Shown here one piece after another: positions 10,940 through 25,097 of a stretch of 64,000 nucleotides of DNA (position 1 is its first letter; every line of letters starts with the position of its first letter). Both the position numbers and the translations under genes were made by a program. The DNA comes from Diphasiastrum complanatum (lineage: Eukaryota > Streptophyta > Lycopodiopsida > Lycopodiales > Lycopodiaceae), in the NCBI GenBank assembly GCA_029204225.1, contig CM055107.1, positions 7,102,873 to 7,166,872 of the forward strand, given 5' to 3'. The notes under the pieces are model-generated. The model did not search any database and was not told the origin of the DNA. It saw nothing but the letters and a program-made list of their open reading frames with translations.

Positions 10940-13180
10940 TGAGTGGATGTGTTGACAAAAAACGACAAAATGATGGAGCTCCACAATGACACCCAAGAGA
11001 AGGTGATGGAGGACTCTAAGGTCCTAGCACACCTTCGCATATGTACCACAATATAATTTTGCACTCTAATAGTGAATAATCCTTGAATGCTTATGATAGT
11101 CTTATTCATAATCATTATATGGGGACTTGCTCAATGGGAGAGAGTGCAAGGGTGAAATTTTAATTTAAGAAATGAGCCCTACTTCATGGTAGAAAAGCAA
11201 CATGCTTCTCAATTGCCTCATGCTTGAGAGTGAGTTGCTAGAGATTTTATTCTAAGTGCATTCAATGTTATGGACTTTCTCCATAGAAAATTGCATTTTG
11301 TTCAATTTTTTACTGTTGTTTATTGTTTTTCAACTAGTATTCCCAGTTTTAGCTTGAAATTTGTCAAATCTATCATATGTAAATCATTTTTTTTGGATTG
11401 GGATTATTTTTTTCAATCATTATGATAGGTTCTTAAGATTGCATGTTGTTAATATGGTCAATATCATATTGACACAATATTATGGTCAAAATTCGATGAT
11501 TTGGCTAGAATTGGCTATAAGAATCGATATTGAGCATAATTAGAACCTTTGGCATTGCATGTAGGTTAATTACATTAGTTAGGGTCACACTTTCATGTGG
11601 ATTTGATCCATTAGAACATGCCGAAAAGGTCAAAATTTGGTCAAAAAACAAGGTTTTTTTAAATGGTTTTTTTATTTTTTTGGAAGATTTACTCAATATC
11701 TTTGCACTAAACTATTCGTGCACATTTTAAGACATGTAATGGAATTGTCCAAAGACTATGAACAAGTTTAGTAGGCAATGGTCATGGTCAAGGGTGTCAA
11801 AACTTAAAAAATGAATGTATTTTTTATGGTTTTTAGGCATGAATAACTCTCTATACTGGACCTAAAACCTCTGAACCTATATACATTCTGAAAGATAGGT
11901 TGTGTTGCCTCTGATTCAAGGCCTCAAGCATCCAATTTGGTTGGGGGGGGGGGGGGGGGGGGGGGTGGCGATTCTTTCTTTGGACCTAATAGAAGCTTCT
12001 ACTACTCTCTAATGAAACTTAGTAGGCTACTTGTAACCTCGTATTGAAGGCATGTAAAGCTTAGATGTGTTTTTTGATCAATGTTGCTTGAAAAAGTGCC
12101 CCCTCCTATAGTAAATTCAGTCAATTATAGCTCACACATGTGAAGCCTAGGTGGCAGGATGATGTGGCAAACATCTTGTTAACCTAATCTCCCTCTGTAG
12201 AGTGGAACGACCAACTTGGTGCTCTATAGCCAAAGTTATGATCATTCAAAGTTTTGGCGATTTATAGCAAATAATTTAAAATGTTCTGATATGTAATTCC
12301 AGTGAATGAAGCAATAGTGTGCATGTCCTCTTTGAAAAAGTCATTTCCGAGTCACTTTGCATGCTTGGAAACATGAGAGTAAACATTGCATTAGTTTGAT
12401 CATGTAAGCAGCAGTTCAAAAACGTATTTTAAGTTCAATAGGCAATTTTACGTAAAAAAAACTTAATTTGATTTGGATGTTTTTAAATCAATTCGATATG
12501 GATTGGTGGCAATGAGACTGAGAATTTGATGATGGAAATCGATTTTCACAGTTTTGGTCCATATTGTATGAAATTCGAAAATCCTAGTTATGAAAATTTT
12601 ATAAGCGTCGTAACTGTTTCGATTTTGTCAAAAATTTGTCGGTTATTGATTAAAATGAAATTGGCTTGTATACCTTACTGAGATGTAATCATTCAATTAA
12701 CTAGGTCATAGTTAATTTCACTTTTGGTTGAGGATTTCGGGATCTGTCAACTAATTAAAGCATTTTCCTATTGATGTGATCAATAATGACCAAGGATAAT
12801 GCAAATCTCAAGTGAAGGTTCCTATGTCGAAGATGAGAAATCATCTAGTGAGGAATAAATAACCAACCAATGTCTTTCTAATAGTATAAAAGAGAAATCT
12901 TAGTGAAGAAATAACAAGGAAGCTTGGAAAGAAAGCAATCATCCTTGTACATTGTAGTGTGTCGTATGTAGTACGGTATCATCACTAGTAGCAACTTTTA
13001 GTGGCAGGACCCACTAAGTGCCCAATATACTTTGAATCATTTTGAGTTAATTTGGGCCATTGACTGTATGTCAAGCACAATAAGCATGCACCCTACAAGG
13101 TGTCTAAAACGATATAGGCCAAAAAGGATTTAAAGTTACACCTTATAAAATTTGGGCTTCCGTATTCAATGTGTAGCTAG
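10940..13180. other. Intergenic AT-rich stretch with a poly-G run
   Basis: No gene is supported. ORFs of 60-66 codons at 11361-11730 are unsupported and overlap on opposite strands. The only distinct feature is a G homopolymer of 23 bases at 11943-11965. Confidence 0.4.
11943..11965 (+). repeat. Poly-G homopolymer, 23 bases
   Basis: An unbroken run of 23 G in otherwise AT-rich DNA. Long G runs are unstable and prone to sequencing error, so the exact length is uncertain. Confidence 0.9.
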
Positions 13181-13185
13181 GAAGT

Positions 13186-14490
<1,305 letters not shown>

Positions 14491-14498
14491 ACCTTGCC

Positions 14499-15410
14499 TC
14501 AACCTTTTGTTAACAACAATAAAAGTAGCCTTAACAAGCCCACTACCTGTCTCCTATGCCATAATTCCTCATTTGAAATACAAGTTGTCAAAGCAACATC
14601 ACAAGAACTTGCACTTTCATGTAGATCTAACTTGAAAATGCCACCATAATTAGATCCATATGCTAGGATCTCATCACCTTTCTTAATAACACAAGTATTG
14701 ATGTTCAATTCTACATCAAGTCCATCATCAAGCAACTTTCCAACACTTATCACATTCTTTGTGAGTTTAGGAACATAAAGAACATTGGCAAGAGGTAAAA
14801 CTTTAGAAGATGCAAGCTTTAAGGGAATACTCCCAACTCCTTCAATAGTACATTCATGATCAATAGCTATGTACTTGATAAGGTATAATAGAAACAAAAG
14901 AATTCTTGGAGCAACACATGTGTGATGAAGAACCACTATCAATATACCAAGATACACCATTGAAGGATGTAGAGGAGAAACTTGACACCATGAGGGATCC
15001 TTCTCCTTCACTTGCAAAATGGATCTTCTTTAATGATGTTGGCTTGATTGCCTTTATTCTTCTTTTTGAAGCAATTAGTGGCATAATGCCCCTTTTTGCC
15101 ACAAAAGAAACATTTGATCTTTTTCTTCTTGCACTTGGAGGTAGAAGGATGAGATGAATCATCGTCTTCTCCATCTTTGTCTTTTCCATAGCTTTGTCTT
15201 TGGTGAAGGCTTGAGAATTGTGATTCTTGCTCCTCCCTTTGTGCTTGTCATTGAAAAAGAGAACTTTGCCATCTTCAATATGTTTGAGCTTGTTCATCCT
15301 CAAGAGTTTGTACTCATGATGTCTTGCTTCCTTGGAAATTAAAATTCCTTGAAGAGCCTCCAAGTTGGGTAACTCCTCCTTGATAGCAAAGGATTGAACA
15401 ACGTTATCAT
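14499..15410 (-). pseudogene. Copia element A: gag C-terminus, protease, pre-integrase
   Basis: Two minus-strand frames (15410-14860 and 15017-14499) together read from mid-gag through a Lys-rich linker to the aspartic protease motif WYIDSGSSSHM, then NVLYVPKLTKNVISVGKL and the GAG-pre-integrase start. A frameshift separates the pieces near the protease. Gag starts abruptly (QNDNVVQSFAI), and element A's LTR begins 2-3 bases away. The gag N-terminus and primer-binding site are therefore deleted. No reverse transcriptase remains. Confidence 0.8.
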
Positions 15411-15411
15411 T

Positions 15412-16130
15412 CTGAATTTTTCAGAAAAAGGACAATGATTGATTGTACTTAATCAATCTACAAGAGTAGTTGATTGCCAAATCTAGGATCTTTCAAAAAC
15501 TATTGACTAGATCTTGATCTGCACATAGATCATGAACTATTTAGCAAGATCAACTAATGTAAAGATCAAAAATCAGTAAGGACGGCCTCACATGTGTGGA
15601 ATATAGCCACTGTAGGGACTGTAACCATAAAGCAAAGTACATTAACTTTAGATAGCAATCCAAGCATAAAACCACAAGACAAATGTGTGAATCACAAGCA
15701 AATTGCAACTACGTCTATCGGATCAGACCGACTTTCTATTGAAATGCTTGATCTCTTTATAGATCAAGTACATCCATGCGTTGTGTACTATCCAGCAGGC
15801 CTTCACACATGTGAAGAGTGCCTAGTCATCTAGATCCACCAATGGGAGCCAAATATGCTCATTATCCAAAGTTGACTTAGTCTTCCACCAAAGTAGGGAT
15901 ATTCCCTATAAAATAGGATCTAATGGAATATCTAAATCTTATCCTCTACTACCTTATGCACAGGTGTGAACAAAAACTTGACATGTGGGAGCATTTACTT
16001 ATTCACATGGAAGTGCAAGCTAATTACATGGAAATTGGTCAAAGTGACTTTTTCTTAGATTCTAGTCACAAGTCATGCTTGTGTAGATTGAACCAAAATG
16101 AATCTAACTATTTACAAATACTTCACACAT
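15412..16130 (-). mobile_element. Element A LTR, homologous to element B LTR
   Basis: About 715 bases match 22247-22984 closely (mostly single-base differences). The match runs from the LTR 3' end (CTGAAAAATTC on the minus strand) to a break after AATACTT. Element B's LTR continues further, so this copy lacks its 5' part or diverges there. It contains several CACATGTGTG-like palindromes. It is fused directly to mid-gag of element A. Confidence 0.75.
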
Positions 16131-16171
16131 AGAGATATAGAAAAATCTTGAATGCGACACTCAATGAGGTG

Positions 16172-16563
16172 CGTATCAAGAAAGAAATATAGTTCTAGCA
16201 ATAGCTAGTTCCATGCGTGAGAAGAGAACACCTCTCTCATGCCGACGTGCTGATCCGGAAAACAGAAAGCGCTAAAAATAGAGCTTTATTGTACACTCAG
16301 ATCTGATAATATAAGACGAGTACACTTTTTTGTGCTCAATGCGCAATCTGTGAATGTTGTGATGCTTGTTCAATTTTATCAGTAGATATAATTCCGCTGT
16401 CATTAGACATTATCGGCTGTCCATAAACTTATCGGCAGATTAGCAATAGCTGTCTGCTCGTTCGGAAGATGACTGATCGCGGTTGAGACAGTGGCCTTAA
16501 CCGATAGATTGGCTCCATTTGAGCTCCAACCGGAAGCAATCAGATCTCGCTATATTTCCAACA
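16172..16563 (+). mobile_element. Element C 5' LTR (start approximate)
   Basis: The right end ...TATTTCCAACA at 16563 is followed by one base and the primer-binding site TGGTATCAGAGC (16565-16576), which fixes the LTR 3' end. The 5' end is estimated from a weak match to the expected TGTTGGAAATATAG-type start near 16172-16190. Confidence 0.5.
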
Positions 16564-16564
16564 G

Positions 16565-16642
16565 TGGTATCAGAGCAACCAGCTTGCTCGACTCTGTCGG
16601 AACGTTCCAGTTTTGAAGGATTCCATCAGTGGTATCAGAGCC
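16565..16642 (+). other. Duplicated primer-binding site of element C
   Basis: CAGTGGTATCAGAGC occurs at 16562 and again near 16628, each preceded by TTCCAACA/TTCCATCA. The LTR-end plus PBS junction seems to be tandemly repeated about 66 bases apart. Initiator Met-tRNA is the likely primer. Confidence 0.65.
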
Positions 16643-16689
16643 AGAAGGCTTAATTAGGGCCTCATCACTAAGACTATCGCTTCCATTCA

Positions 16690-19400
16690 CAGCATCCAAA
16701 GATATGCACAGTACTTGAAGCATACGGATTAAATTTCCTTGTCTGGAAGGTGAAAACATCGCTTATCCTACGAGGAGAAGCGTTATGGCAGTGGGTGGAT
16801 GGCACTGAAGAGATGCCAACCAACACAGGCAAAGATCTTCGAGAGTGGAAAGAGAAGAACGACAAAGCAGTAGTTGTCATCTCCTCTTCCATCGAAGATA
16901 GCATTACCCTTGACCTCACATCAATCTCTAATATTAGAGGGATGTGGGATACACTCATCAGTAGATTTCAGACCAAGTCACGAAACCAGATAATGCATCT
17001 AGAAGATCAGCTTACCTATCTAAGATGGGATGGCAAAGATCTCACCACCTTCATCATGAAGATGAATAACATGTTCCTATCGTTATACAACGCTGGAGCA
17101 AAAAATGCAGTTTCACAAGAAAAACAACTCAGTTACTTGCTATGCTCCTTACCACGATTGTTCCAGACAACCCAAACATTGCTGGCTAAAGATCCTACCA
17201 TGACCTTCGACAAGACAGTCATTGACATCTAAAGAGCACTACGACGACAAGAACGAGTTTGATCAAGCTCTCTACAAAAACAGAGGCCAATCGAAGAAGA
17301 AGGCTCAACTTAAGAGGGAGTTGGCAAGGAGATCAGATCAAAACCATCAAAAATAAGAAACTCAAGAAGGCACATGGAAAGGAAGGAACATGCAGCAAGG
17401 CAACGATAAAAAGACATGCAACAGATGTAGATGCGACGACCACACAATGGATAAATATTGGTTGAATCCAAAGATTGAGTGCATGCGTTGTAATAAAAAA
17501 GGTCATGCAGCTATGGATTGCTTCGACAATCTAAAAAACAAGAGGACATATAGCAAGAAGGAAAGCACGAATAGCACATCATATGTAGAGGAGCCCGAAT
17601 CCTCAAAGATGGCTGAAGACCGAACTAACAGAAGTCCTACTACTTATCTATGCACCGATGTATGTGCTACATCACAGTCTGATGTTCAAGACATAGTCCT
17701 TGACTTAGGGGCTACGTCGCATTTTGTGACGACAAGACAGTTGATCGCCGACTTTCGACAAATCGGCTCCTCCAGATATATTGTTCTAGGAGATGGCTCG
17801 CGACAAGAAGTAAGCGACACTGGAGTACTTTGGCTCAACACCAATGGCAGAGATAGAAGACTAGAGGACGTCCTATATGTGCCGACACCGCAAAAATATC
17901 TTAGTTGCAAGAATAGCAGATGCAGGCATGCGTGTGACATTCACAGATCAGACATGCAATGTGATTGATGTCAGTTCCAGCACACTCATCATGCAAGGCA
18001 GACGAAAAGGAAACCTATATCACTTGAAGGTATGCCTACTGACAAAGCAAACTCATCAAGTCCGTGAGTCTATGGACATTCTGTGGCACAGAAGACTATG
18101 CCACATGAACCCACTAGCATTGTACAAAGCAAGCCAGAATAATGCTTTCACAGAGGTGAGCATCAGAGATGGACCCTGTGACGCATGCAACAAAGGAAAG
18201 ATGTCACTACACCTTTCACGAAGGATTCCTTCAGAGCAACGGAACTTCTGGAGCTAATACACTCAGACATTTGTGGACCCTTTGATGTACTATCTGTCGG
18301 AGGATCAAGATACTACATCACCTTGATCGATGACTACAGTAACTTTGTTGTTGTTTACTTCATCCACAACAAATCTGAGGCTCTTGACAAGTTTATAGAA
18401 TATGTGAACTAGGCTGAGAAGTGGACCGAAAGGAAAGTCAAGCAGATCATAATTAACAGAGGAGGAGAATATATCTCCAATCGATTCACCGACTTTTGTG
18501 AAAGTCAAGGCATCCTTCATAGGAGAATGACAGCCTATACACCATAGCATAATGGTGTAGTTGAAAGGAAAAACAGAATTCTCATGGAAGTTGCAAGATC
18601 CATGATGGCCTACTCAGAGACATCAAGATGGCTATGGGCTGAAGCAGTAGCTACAACCGCCTACCTATAGAGCAAGATAGGCAAATCGAGCATTGCTCAC
18701 AATACCCCACATGAGGTATGGTGGAGAAGCAAACCAGATGCTCATGTTCGAATATTTGGATGTGTGGCATATGCACACATACTAGATAAGAAGAGGAAGA
18801 AGTTGGACGAAAAGGTGGAGCAAGGATTATTGGCTGTCTATGATATACATTCTACATATTACAGAGTATACATGCCTCAAACCAATGAAGTGAAGACTGA
18901 CAAAGATGTCAAACTTGACGAGACAAGAACAATGGCTGAGGAGGATCCGATCAACTATGAAGTTCTCAACAAACTATACTATGACCTACCCACATCGATA
19001 GAGGGAGCAGACCCTAAGCATCCAGATGCAAATACTCAAATTCCAGCTGAACTGTTGGACAACGAGCAGACTGATGTATCGGGAGTACCCAGCACACCAT
19101 CGATACACCGAGGTCCTACTATTGGCAGGCAGGACAAAGGCAAAGCAATTGTTGAGTCTGTATTATCTCCAAGGAGATCTGCCAGACAAATAAGAGCACC
19201 AGTCAGATCTATACCTGACAATTCATCTTCTACTCTCAGGAAGAATTTTGTGGATTCGATGGTGAACCACAAACTTACGAAGAAGCCATCAACTATCCAG
19301 ACAAGGACAAGTGGAGATCAAGGCCATGGAGGATGAAATGAGTTCCATGAAGCAAAACGAAGTGTGGACTCTCGAACCACTACCACAGATGGAGTTTAGA
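16690..19400 (+). pseudogene. Copia element C gag-protease-integrase, broken
   Basis: Plus-strand Ty1/copia polyprotein. Gag (about 16700-17232) includes VDGTEEMPTN and RGMWDTLISRFQTKS. A CCHC knuckle (CMRCNKKGHAAMDC) lies near 17490. A degenerate protease (VLDLGATSHFV; Asp-Leu-Gly replaces Asp-Ser-Gly) lies near 17697. The integrase zinc motif is HRRLCH...CDACNKGK (about 18090-18200). The catalytic core has HSDICGPF, LIDDYSN and GGEY. Stops at about 18411, 18546 and 18669, plus several frameshifts, inactivate it. The sequence ends in the RT start (AMEDEMSSMKQNEVWTLEP), where it meets a minus-strand gag scrap. RT and RNase H are missing. Confidence 0.88.
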
Positions 19401-19472
19401 AATGACATCTCGGATGTCATAGAGAGTTTCTAGGATGTCCCAGGCATCCTTAGCAGTCTGTGCAGATCAGAT
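19370..19472 (-). pseudogene. Minus-strand copia gag scrap
   Basis: One frame reads AQTAKDAWDILETLYDIRDV, a typical copia gag (UBN2) segment. It sits between the truncated end of element C and the RT-proximal end of element B and marks a rearrangement junction. Confidence 0.6.
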
Positions 19473-19479
19473 ATGACTG

Positions 19480-21700
19480 ATTTTAGAGTCATTAAGTAAG
19501 TAAGAAGCTCCTCCTCGGGTTGTGCAAGATCTCTTTAACACATCGAGGATTAGATGCATTTGGAAACATCTTAGAACTTTGAGATTCATCAAATAAGACA
19601 TCCTTGCTAACTTTTACTTTGCTTGAAATAGGATCGATATTCCTATATCCTTTGCTATTTTCACTATAGCCTACAAATATTCCTTTGAAGGAAGTTGCAT
19701 CTTCTTTCCTTATAGTTTCGAAAAGGAATGTGGACATAACATATACATCCAAAAACTTTAAAGTCTTTTACATTGGGCTTATTGCCAAACAAAGCTTGAT
19801 ATGGTGAGATCCCACCAATAGCACTACAAGGAAGCCTATTACATAAAAAGTTAGCACAAGCTATGGCCTCTCCCCAAATGAGATGGGTAGAGATGCATCA
19901 AGCCTCAAGGACTTTTGCACATTCATGTAGGCTCCTATTTTTCCTCTTGGCCACCCCATTTTGTTGGGGGGGGGGGGGGGGGGGGGGGGGGTGTTAGGAA
20001 CAAGTAAGCTCTCTCTTAATGCCATTGAACTCACAAAAGTCTCTCATCTTGTTGGAGATATATTCTCCTCCATTATCACATCTTAGAACTTTAATCAAGA
20101 ACTAAGTTGCTTCTCCATTAGAGACTTAAACTTCACAAAAGCTTCATATACAAGGCTTTTCTTAGACAATAATTCAATCCAAGTGAATCTAGTAAAATTG
20201 TCTATGAAAGTCACATACATTAAGGCAACTCCATTACTTTCATGGGAAAAAAGCATGTACATCTGAATGAATAAGATCCAAGGGTGAGGTAGATCTTGTC
20301 AAAGATCTCTTGTAGGATGTCTTGTGTGACTTTGCAAGGCCACATGCCTCACACACTTTGCCACACTTTGTGAATGATCTTGGTAGGCTGAGAGCTAGAG
20401 TCATCTCCTCCCTAACCGTATTCACACTTTCAATGGCCACATTAGCATCCAACTTAGAAAAGCCTTCCTTGCTTGATGCCACTAGCAATGCACTTATCAT
20501 ACTTCAAGATGGAATACACTCCATTCTTGAAATGTACATCTAGTCCATTATCCATTAGTTGACCAGCACTAGGCAAATTTTTTGTAATGGATGGAACATA
20601 CAAAACATTATCAAGATCTATCCTCTTAGATGATCCTAAGCATAATGGAATAGATCCTATGCCATCTATCTTACATTCTTGATCACTAGGAGTGTAGATT
20701 GATTTCTTAGAATCATTACAAGAAAGTAAAGTAGAGAAGTAATGCTTGTTGTGGGAACTAGCCCCACTATCAATCCACCATGTCTCTTTGCTTGATGTTG
20801 GTGTAGATGCTACCATCAAGGGAGCCATCCTCTCCATCCTCCTCTTTTGTAGGATTTTGATGATCCTCATTGCCTTGGTTCTTTTTCTTATAGCATTCAG
20901 AAGCAAAGTGTCCTTTCCTTTCTTTCCACAAAAGAAACACTTTAGCTTAGCTTTGTTCTTGATCTTCCCTTTGGGGAGATCCACCCTCCTTGGCCTTGGT
21001 TCTTCTTAAATGGATGAGTCTTCTTCTTGCCCTTTGATGTGAAGTTTGCTTTCTCATCACCACCATGTAGTGACAAAGACCCCATTCTTGCCTTGAGGTG
21101 TAGAATCCTGCTCTCCTTGGCCACAAGAACATTATGCAACTTATCTATAGAAGGAAGTTGGTCTTGAATAACAAAAGATTGGACTAGATTAGTGAACTCA
21201 TCACCTAGTCCATTCAAAATCACTTGCACAAGTTCATTGTCCTGGATCTTATCTCCAATAGATCCCAATTCTTTGTAATCCTTAGGACATATTATTGTCC
21301 ACTTTCTCTACCTCCCTTCATGCTTTAGCATGAGTAGTCTCTAGGTGTTGTTGAATTTTTTTAGATTCCCTTCAATGAATCCCAAGCCTCTTTGGATGAG
21401 GCACAAGAAGTTACCTCGTTCAAGAGGTCATTGCTTACATTCATCTTTAAGCAATGTAAGGCTAATCTAGCCCTCTTCTTGTATTTCAACTATTCTTGGA
21501 AAGCTTGAGGCTCTTTTTCAACTCCAAGAACAATGTCATAGAGGTCATGGATCACAAATAGTGATTCCATCCTCACTTCCCAAACGAAATAGTTTGATGA
21601 AGTTAGACTCTCACTAGATTCTAACAAAAGACCTCCCATGGATGACATATTGAATGGTTTGCCTATGAGATGCACAAAGCTCTCTTGAATAAGGATGATC
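19480..21700 (-). pseudogene. Copia element B gag-protease-integrase, broken
   Basis: Minus-strand copia. Gag starts near 21670 (SSESLTSSNYFVWEVRMESL) and continues to VQVILNGLGDEFTNLVQSF (about 21200). Next come a degenerate zinc knuckle (CFFCGKKGK, about 20935), the protease WWIDSGASSH (about 20760), NVLYVPSITKN, and the integrase zinc end CEACGLAKSHK (about 20340). The integrase core follows, with TPQQNGVAKRKNR split by a long poly-C. The pre-RT segment FVGYSENSKGYR lies at about 19680. Frameshifts separate these blocks, and RT is absent. Its 5' LTR is 22243-23097. Confidence 0.85.
19966..19991 (+). repeat. Poly-G run inside element B integrase
   Basis: 26 consecutive G on the plus strand (C on the coding strand) lie exactly in the Thr-Pro codons before QQNG of the integrase. 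The run looks like expansion of a short native C tract. Confidence 0.9.
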
Positions 21701-22229
21701 TAAGATAGATTTATAGCTTTCTATTAAGCTTCTAATCTCGGCCCAATCAACCTAGCTTAAGTTTGGATGAAGGTGTAATAGATCTATCCAAAAATTCCTA
21801 GTAAAACACACACTCAAAGATTGATTCTAGCACCTTTTGCTTGATTTCTCTTCACACACAAAGATCTGAACAAATCAGCCTTATAGATCTTATCTAATGC
21901 TTCAAAATGAAATGCTTCAATGACTCAAACCTCTATTTGATCATTAACATTCAATAGATTAAACGTAGATCTAGACAATGCACTAGAAAGCATTAATTTT
22001 GGACTAGTATGCTAATTTTTGAATCAAAAACACTATAGGAACTTGATTTGAAGGTTGTTGTAAGGATTCACACGTGTGAAAAGTACACCTGCATCCCACA
22101 AATCAAATTTGACCAAAACAAATGATGCTATCACTCTCATAGAGCTCGTCCACACAATATTAACCAAATCAACACTTTGACAATGATTTATCAATTGATT
22201 AATGGATCATTACATGCCTCTTGATACTA

Positions 22230-22242
22230 GGCCCTGATACCA
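22230..22242 (-). other. Element B primer-binding site
   Basis: TGGTATCAGGGCC on the minus strand directly follows the LTR end ...AATTCTCA at 22243. It has one mismatch to the usual initiator Met-tRNA site. Confidence 0.75.
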
Positions 22243-23097
22243 TGAGAATTTTTCAGAAAAAGGACAATGATTGATTGTACTTAATCAATCTACAAGACTA
22301 GTTGATTGCCAAATCTAGGATCTATCAAAAACTATTGACTAGATCTTGATCTACACATAGATCATGAACTATTTAGCAAGATCAACTAATGTAAAGATAA
22401 AAAATCATTCAGGGTGGCCTCACACGTGTGGAATACAACCATTGTACGGAATGTAACCAGAGAGAAAAGTACATTAACTTTAGATAGCAATCCAAGCATA
22501 AAACCACAAGACAAATGTGTGAATCGCAAGCAAACTGCTAGGTTGGAAATCTCTCATCAACTTTCTATTGAAATGATTGATCTCTTTATAGATCAAGTAC
22601 ATCCACAAGCTGTGTACTGTCCAGCAGGCCTTCACATGTGTGAAAAGTGCCTAGTCATCTAGATCCACCAATGAGAGCCAAATATGCTCATTATCCAAAG
22701 TTGGCTTATCTCATTAGCTAGAAACCAAAAAGCTAGTCTTCCACGAAAGTAGGAATATTCCCTATAAAATAGGATCTAGTGTAATATCTAAATCTTATCC
22801 TCTACAACCTGATCCACATGTGTGAACAACAACTTGACATGTGGGAGCATTTACTCATTCACATGTAAGTGCAAGCTAATTACATGGAAATTGGTCAAAG
22901 TGACTTTTTCTTAGATTCTAGTCACAAATATAGTTCACACTTGTGTAGATTGAACCAAAATGAGTCTAACTATTCACAAATACTTTATGTGCATCCTTTC
23001 ACATGTGGGAACAGGATCCACACATGTGAGATCCTATCATGAACATAGATCTCATGATTGATTAAGTTTTATCAAGTTGGAAGTGACAATTTCAACA
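22243..23097 (-). mobile_element. Element B 5' LTR, about 855 bases
   Basis: On the minus strand it starts TGTTGAAATTGTCAC at 23097 and ends TTCTCA at 22243, next to the PBS. It interrupts the gag of element F: the frame reading QDQLVQVILNGS stops near 23113, just outside the LTR start. B therefore inserted into F. It contains CACACGTGTG, CACATGTGTG and variants. The 3' part also occurs at 15412-16130. Confidence 0.75.
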
Positions 23098-23112
23098 ATC
23101 ATAATTTTTTTT

Positions 23113-23580
23113 AGATCCATTAAGAATGACTTGTACTAGTTGATCTTGGTTGATTGTGACACCAACACAAGCAAGCTCCCTATGAAGACACTCTCCTCAC
23201 TTCTTTGAAAACTTTGAAGATCTAATTTCTAGAGTAGGAATTCTAGAAGTATTTTTAGCTTCATAGATTGACTTGAGTGCATCCCAAGATTCTTTAGCAG
23301 ATGTGAAAGATCCAATTTCTCTCAAAATCTCATTGGAGACATTCATTTTTATAAAATGAAGAGCCATTCTAGCTCTTTTTTTATATTTTTGGACTTCAAG
23401 TTGTACTTGAGGCTCCTCCTCAAGACCAAGTACAATGTCCATTACATCTTGAAGTATCAGAATAGACTCCATTATAACCTTCCAAATTGAATAGTTGGAG
23501 GTGTTTAATCTTTCACTAGCCTCTAACAAATATCCTCCCACAAATGTCATTAGAATGTGAAAAATTCTAGTAATGAACAA
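23113..23580 (-). pseudogene. Copia element F gag fragment
   Basis: The minus-strand frame has ERLNTSNYSIWKVIMESI, then SWDALKSIYEAKNTSRI and, after a frame change, QDQLVQVILNGS: the copia gag order (DUF4219/UBN2). It is cut at 23113 by element B. Its 5' LTR and PBS lie upstream at 24300-25097. Confidence 0.75.
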
Positions 23581-24299
23581 AAAAGAAATGTTGCTTTCTC
23601 TTTCACTATAGGACTCACTAAGAGAGTGTACTACTAATTCCTATGTAAAATCTCGCAATAGAATTTGAGATGGATCTCAAATATTCTACCAATGTAATAC
23701 AAACTAGATCAACCTCTCAAATAACATGGACTATAGGCAAATTTTGGTTCTACCTTTATTTGGCATGTGTGAAATGCTCAAAGAAAACACTATACTGAAA
23801 TGCAAACACTTTGTATGAAACAATATGTTGATCAACACAAAACTTTGCCTAGATCTCGAGTTTGGAAGATTGGTATACAAAAAACATGAATTTTGAATCA
23901 AACAAACAATTTTGATCAAATCACAAGGTGTTCACTCGGGTTTTGGTACCCTCCCTACCCCTCTTTTAGAGCTTATAACTCTTCATAGGCACATTAGAAT
24001 GATTGGAAACAAATTCCAATGGAAACTAGACACTTCTAGCTTTCCAACAAGCTATATTGTCACTATCTTTGGAACAAACAACAAGGAGAACAAGGGAATT
24101 GAAGTGGTCTTGTTTTCACATGTGTGAAAAGGCTGAATTCTGTACAATACCTAATATGGTCTGATCACATTTAATTTTGATCTCTTTGATCCACAAACAC
24201 ATCAAGAATTGAAAGCAAAATGTGGACAACTACTTCCTAGCTTGAATAGAATCAAAAAATTTCATACATTAGATGATTATAGCATTCAAAGCTTGGTTT

Positions 24300-24312
24300 G
24301 GCTCTAATACCA
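24300..24312 (-). other. Element F primer-binding site
   Basis: TGGTATTAGAGCC on the minus strand directly abuts the LTR end at 24313. It has one mismatch to the common initiator Met-tRNA site. Confidence 0.75.
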
Positions 24313-25097
24313 TGACAAAAATTCTAGCAAGTTCACACGTGTGGAAACTACAATATTTGTGTGAATGACCTTTACCAAGCTCTATGTTAGCACATAGATC
24401 ACATGTAGAGTGAATTTCACAATCTATCTCTAGATTCTATGGCAAGAACATAATCTAGAATGCAAATAATCAAAGCATGAATATTTTCATACGTGTGGGG
24501 AAAGTACAAAATAATTAAACATATGAAATTAGCTTTCTACTCGAGTTAGAGAGAGAATGATAATTCGAGCTAAAAGTAACAAAATCCATTTTGACAAGAA
24601 GATAGCACAAATGTTTGATTTAATGATTAGGATTGTGAGAGAACCCACATTACATTTATAGAGAGGATACTAGCTCGAGGTAGAGCAGCCCATGAATCTC
24701 ATTTGTCCACATCTAAAAGTGGTTTCTACCAAAAACATGACACCTACAACTTTGCATGCATGATTATCCACCTACTTTTACCTCCTTTCTACATGTAACA
24801 ATTTTTACACAACAAATTCTCTTGCATGTGTCCATTGAGGCTTTTGCATGCCTTGCATGTCACATTTGACAACTCGGACATTATTCATGTGGAGTACCTC
24901 GAGTTTCTACTAGCCCAAATTTGGCCATTTCATGATCTAAACGCACGTTACATATGACAAACTAATCTTTATGCATGTATCCTAGCTCGAGTTTCTACTA
25001 GGCCAATTTTGGCATTTTCAAGTTGCAACACTACATGCATGATGTAAATCTTCATCAACCCCAAAAGTCAAGACTCTATGGCTTTTTTATTTTAACA
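24313..25097 (-). mobile_element. LTR shared by elements G and F, 785 bases
   Basis: On the minus strand it starts TGTTAAAATA at 25097, preceded by the polypurine tract AGGAGGAG (about 25105-25098), and ends ATTTTTGTCA at 24313 next to a PBS. It has a polypurine tract on one side and a PBS on the other. It therefore acts as the 3' LTR of G and the 5' LTR of F. Palindromic CACACGTGTGG and CATACGTGTGG motifs occur in it. Confidence 0.75.
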
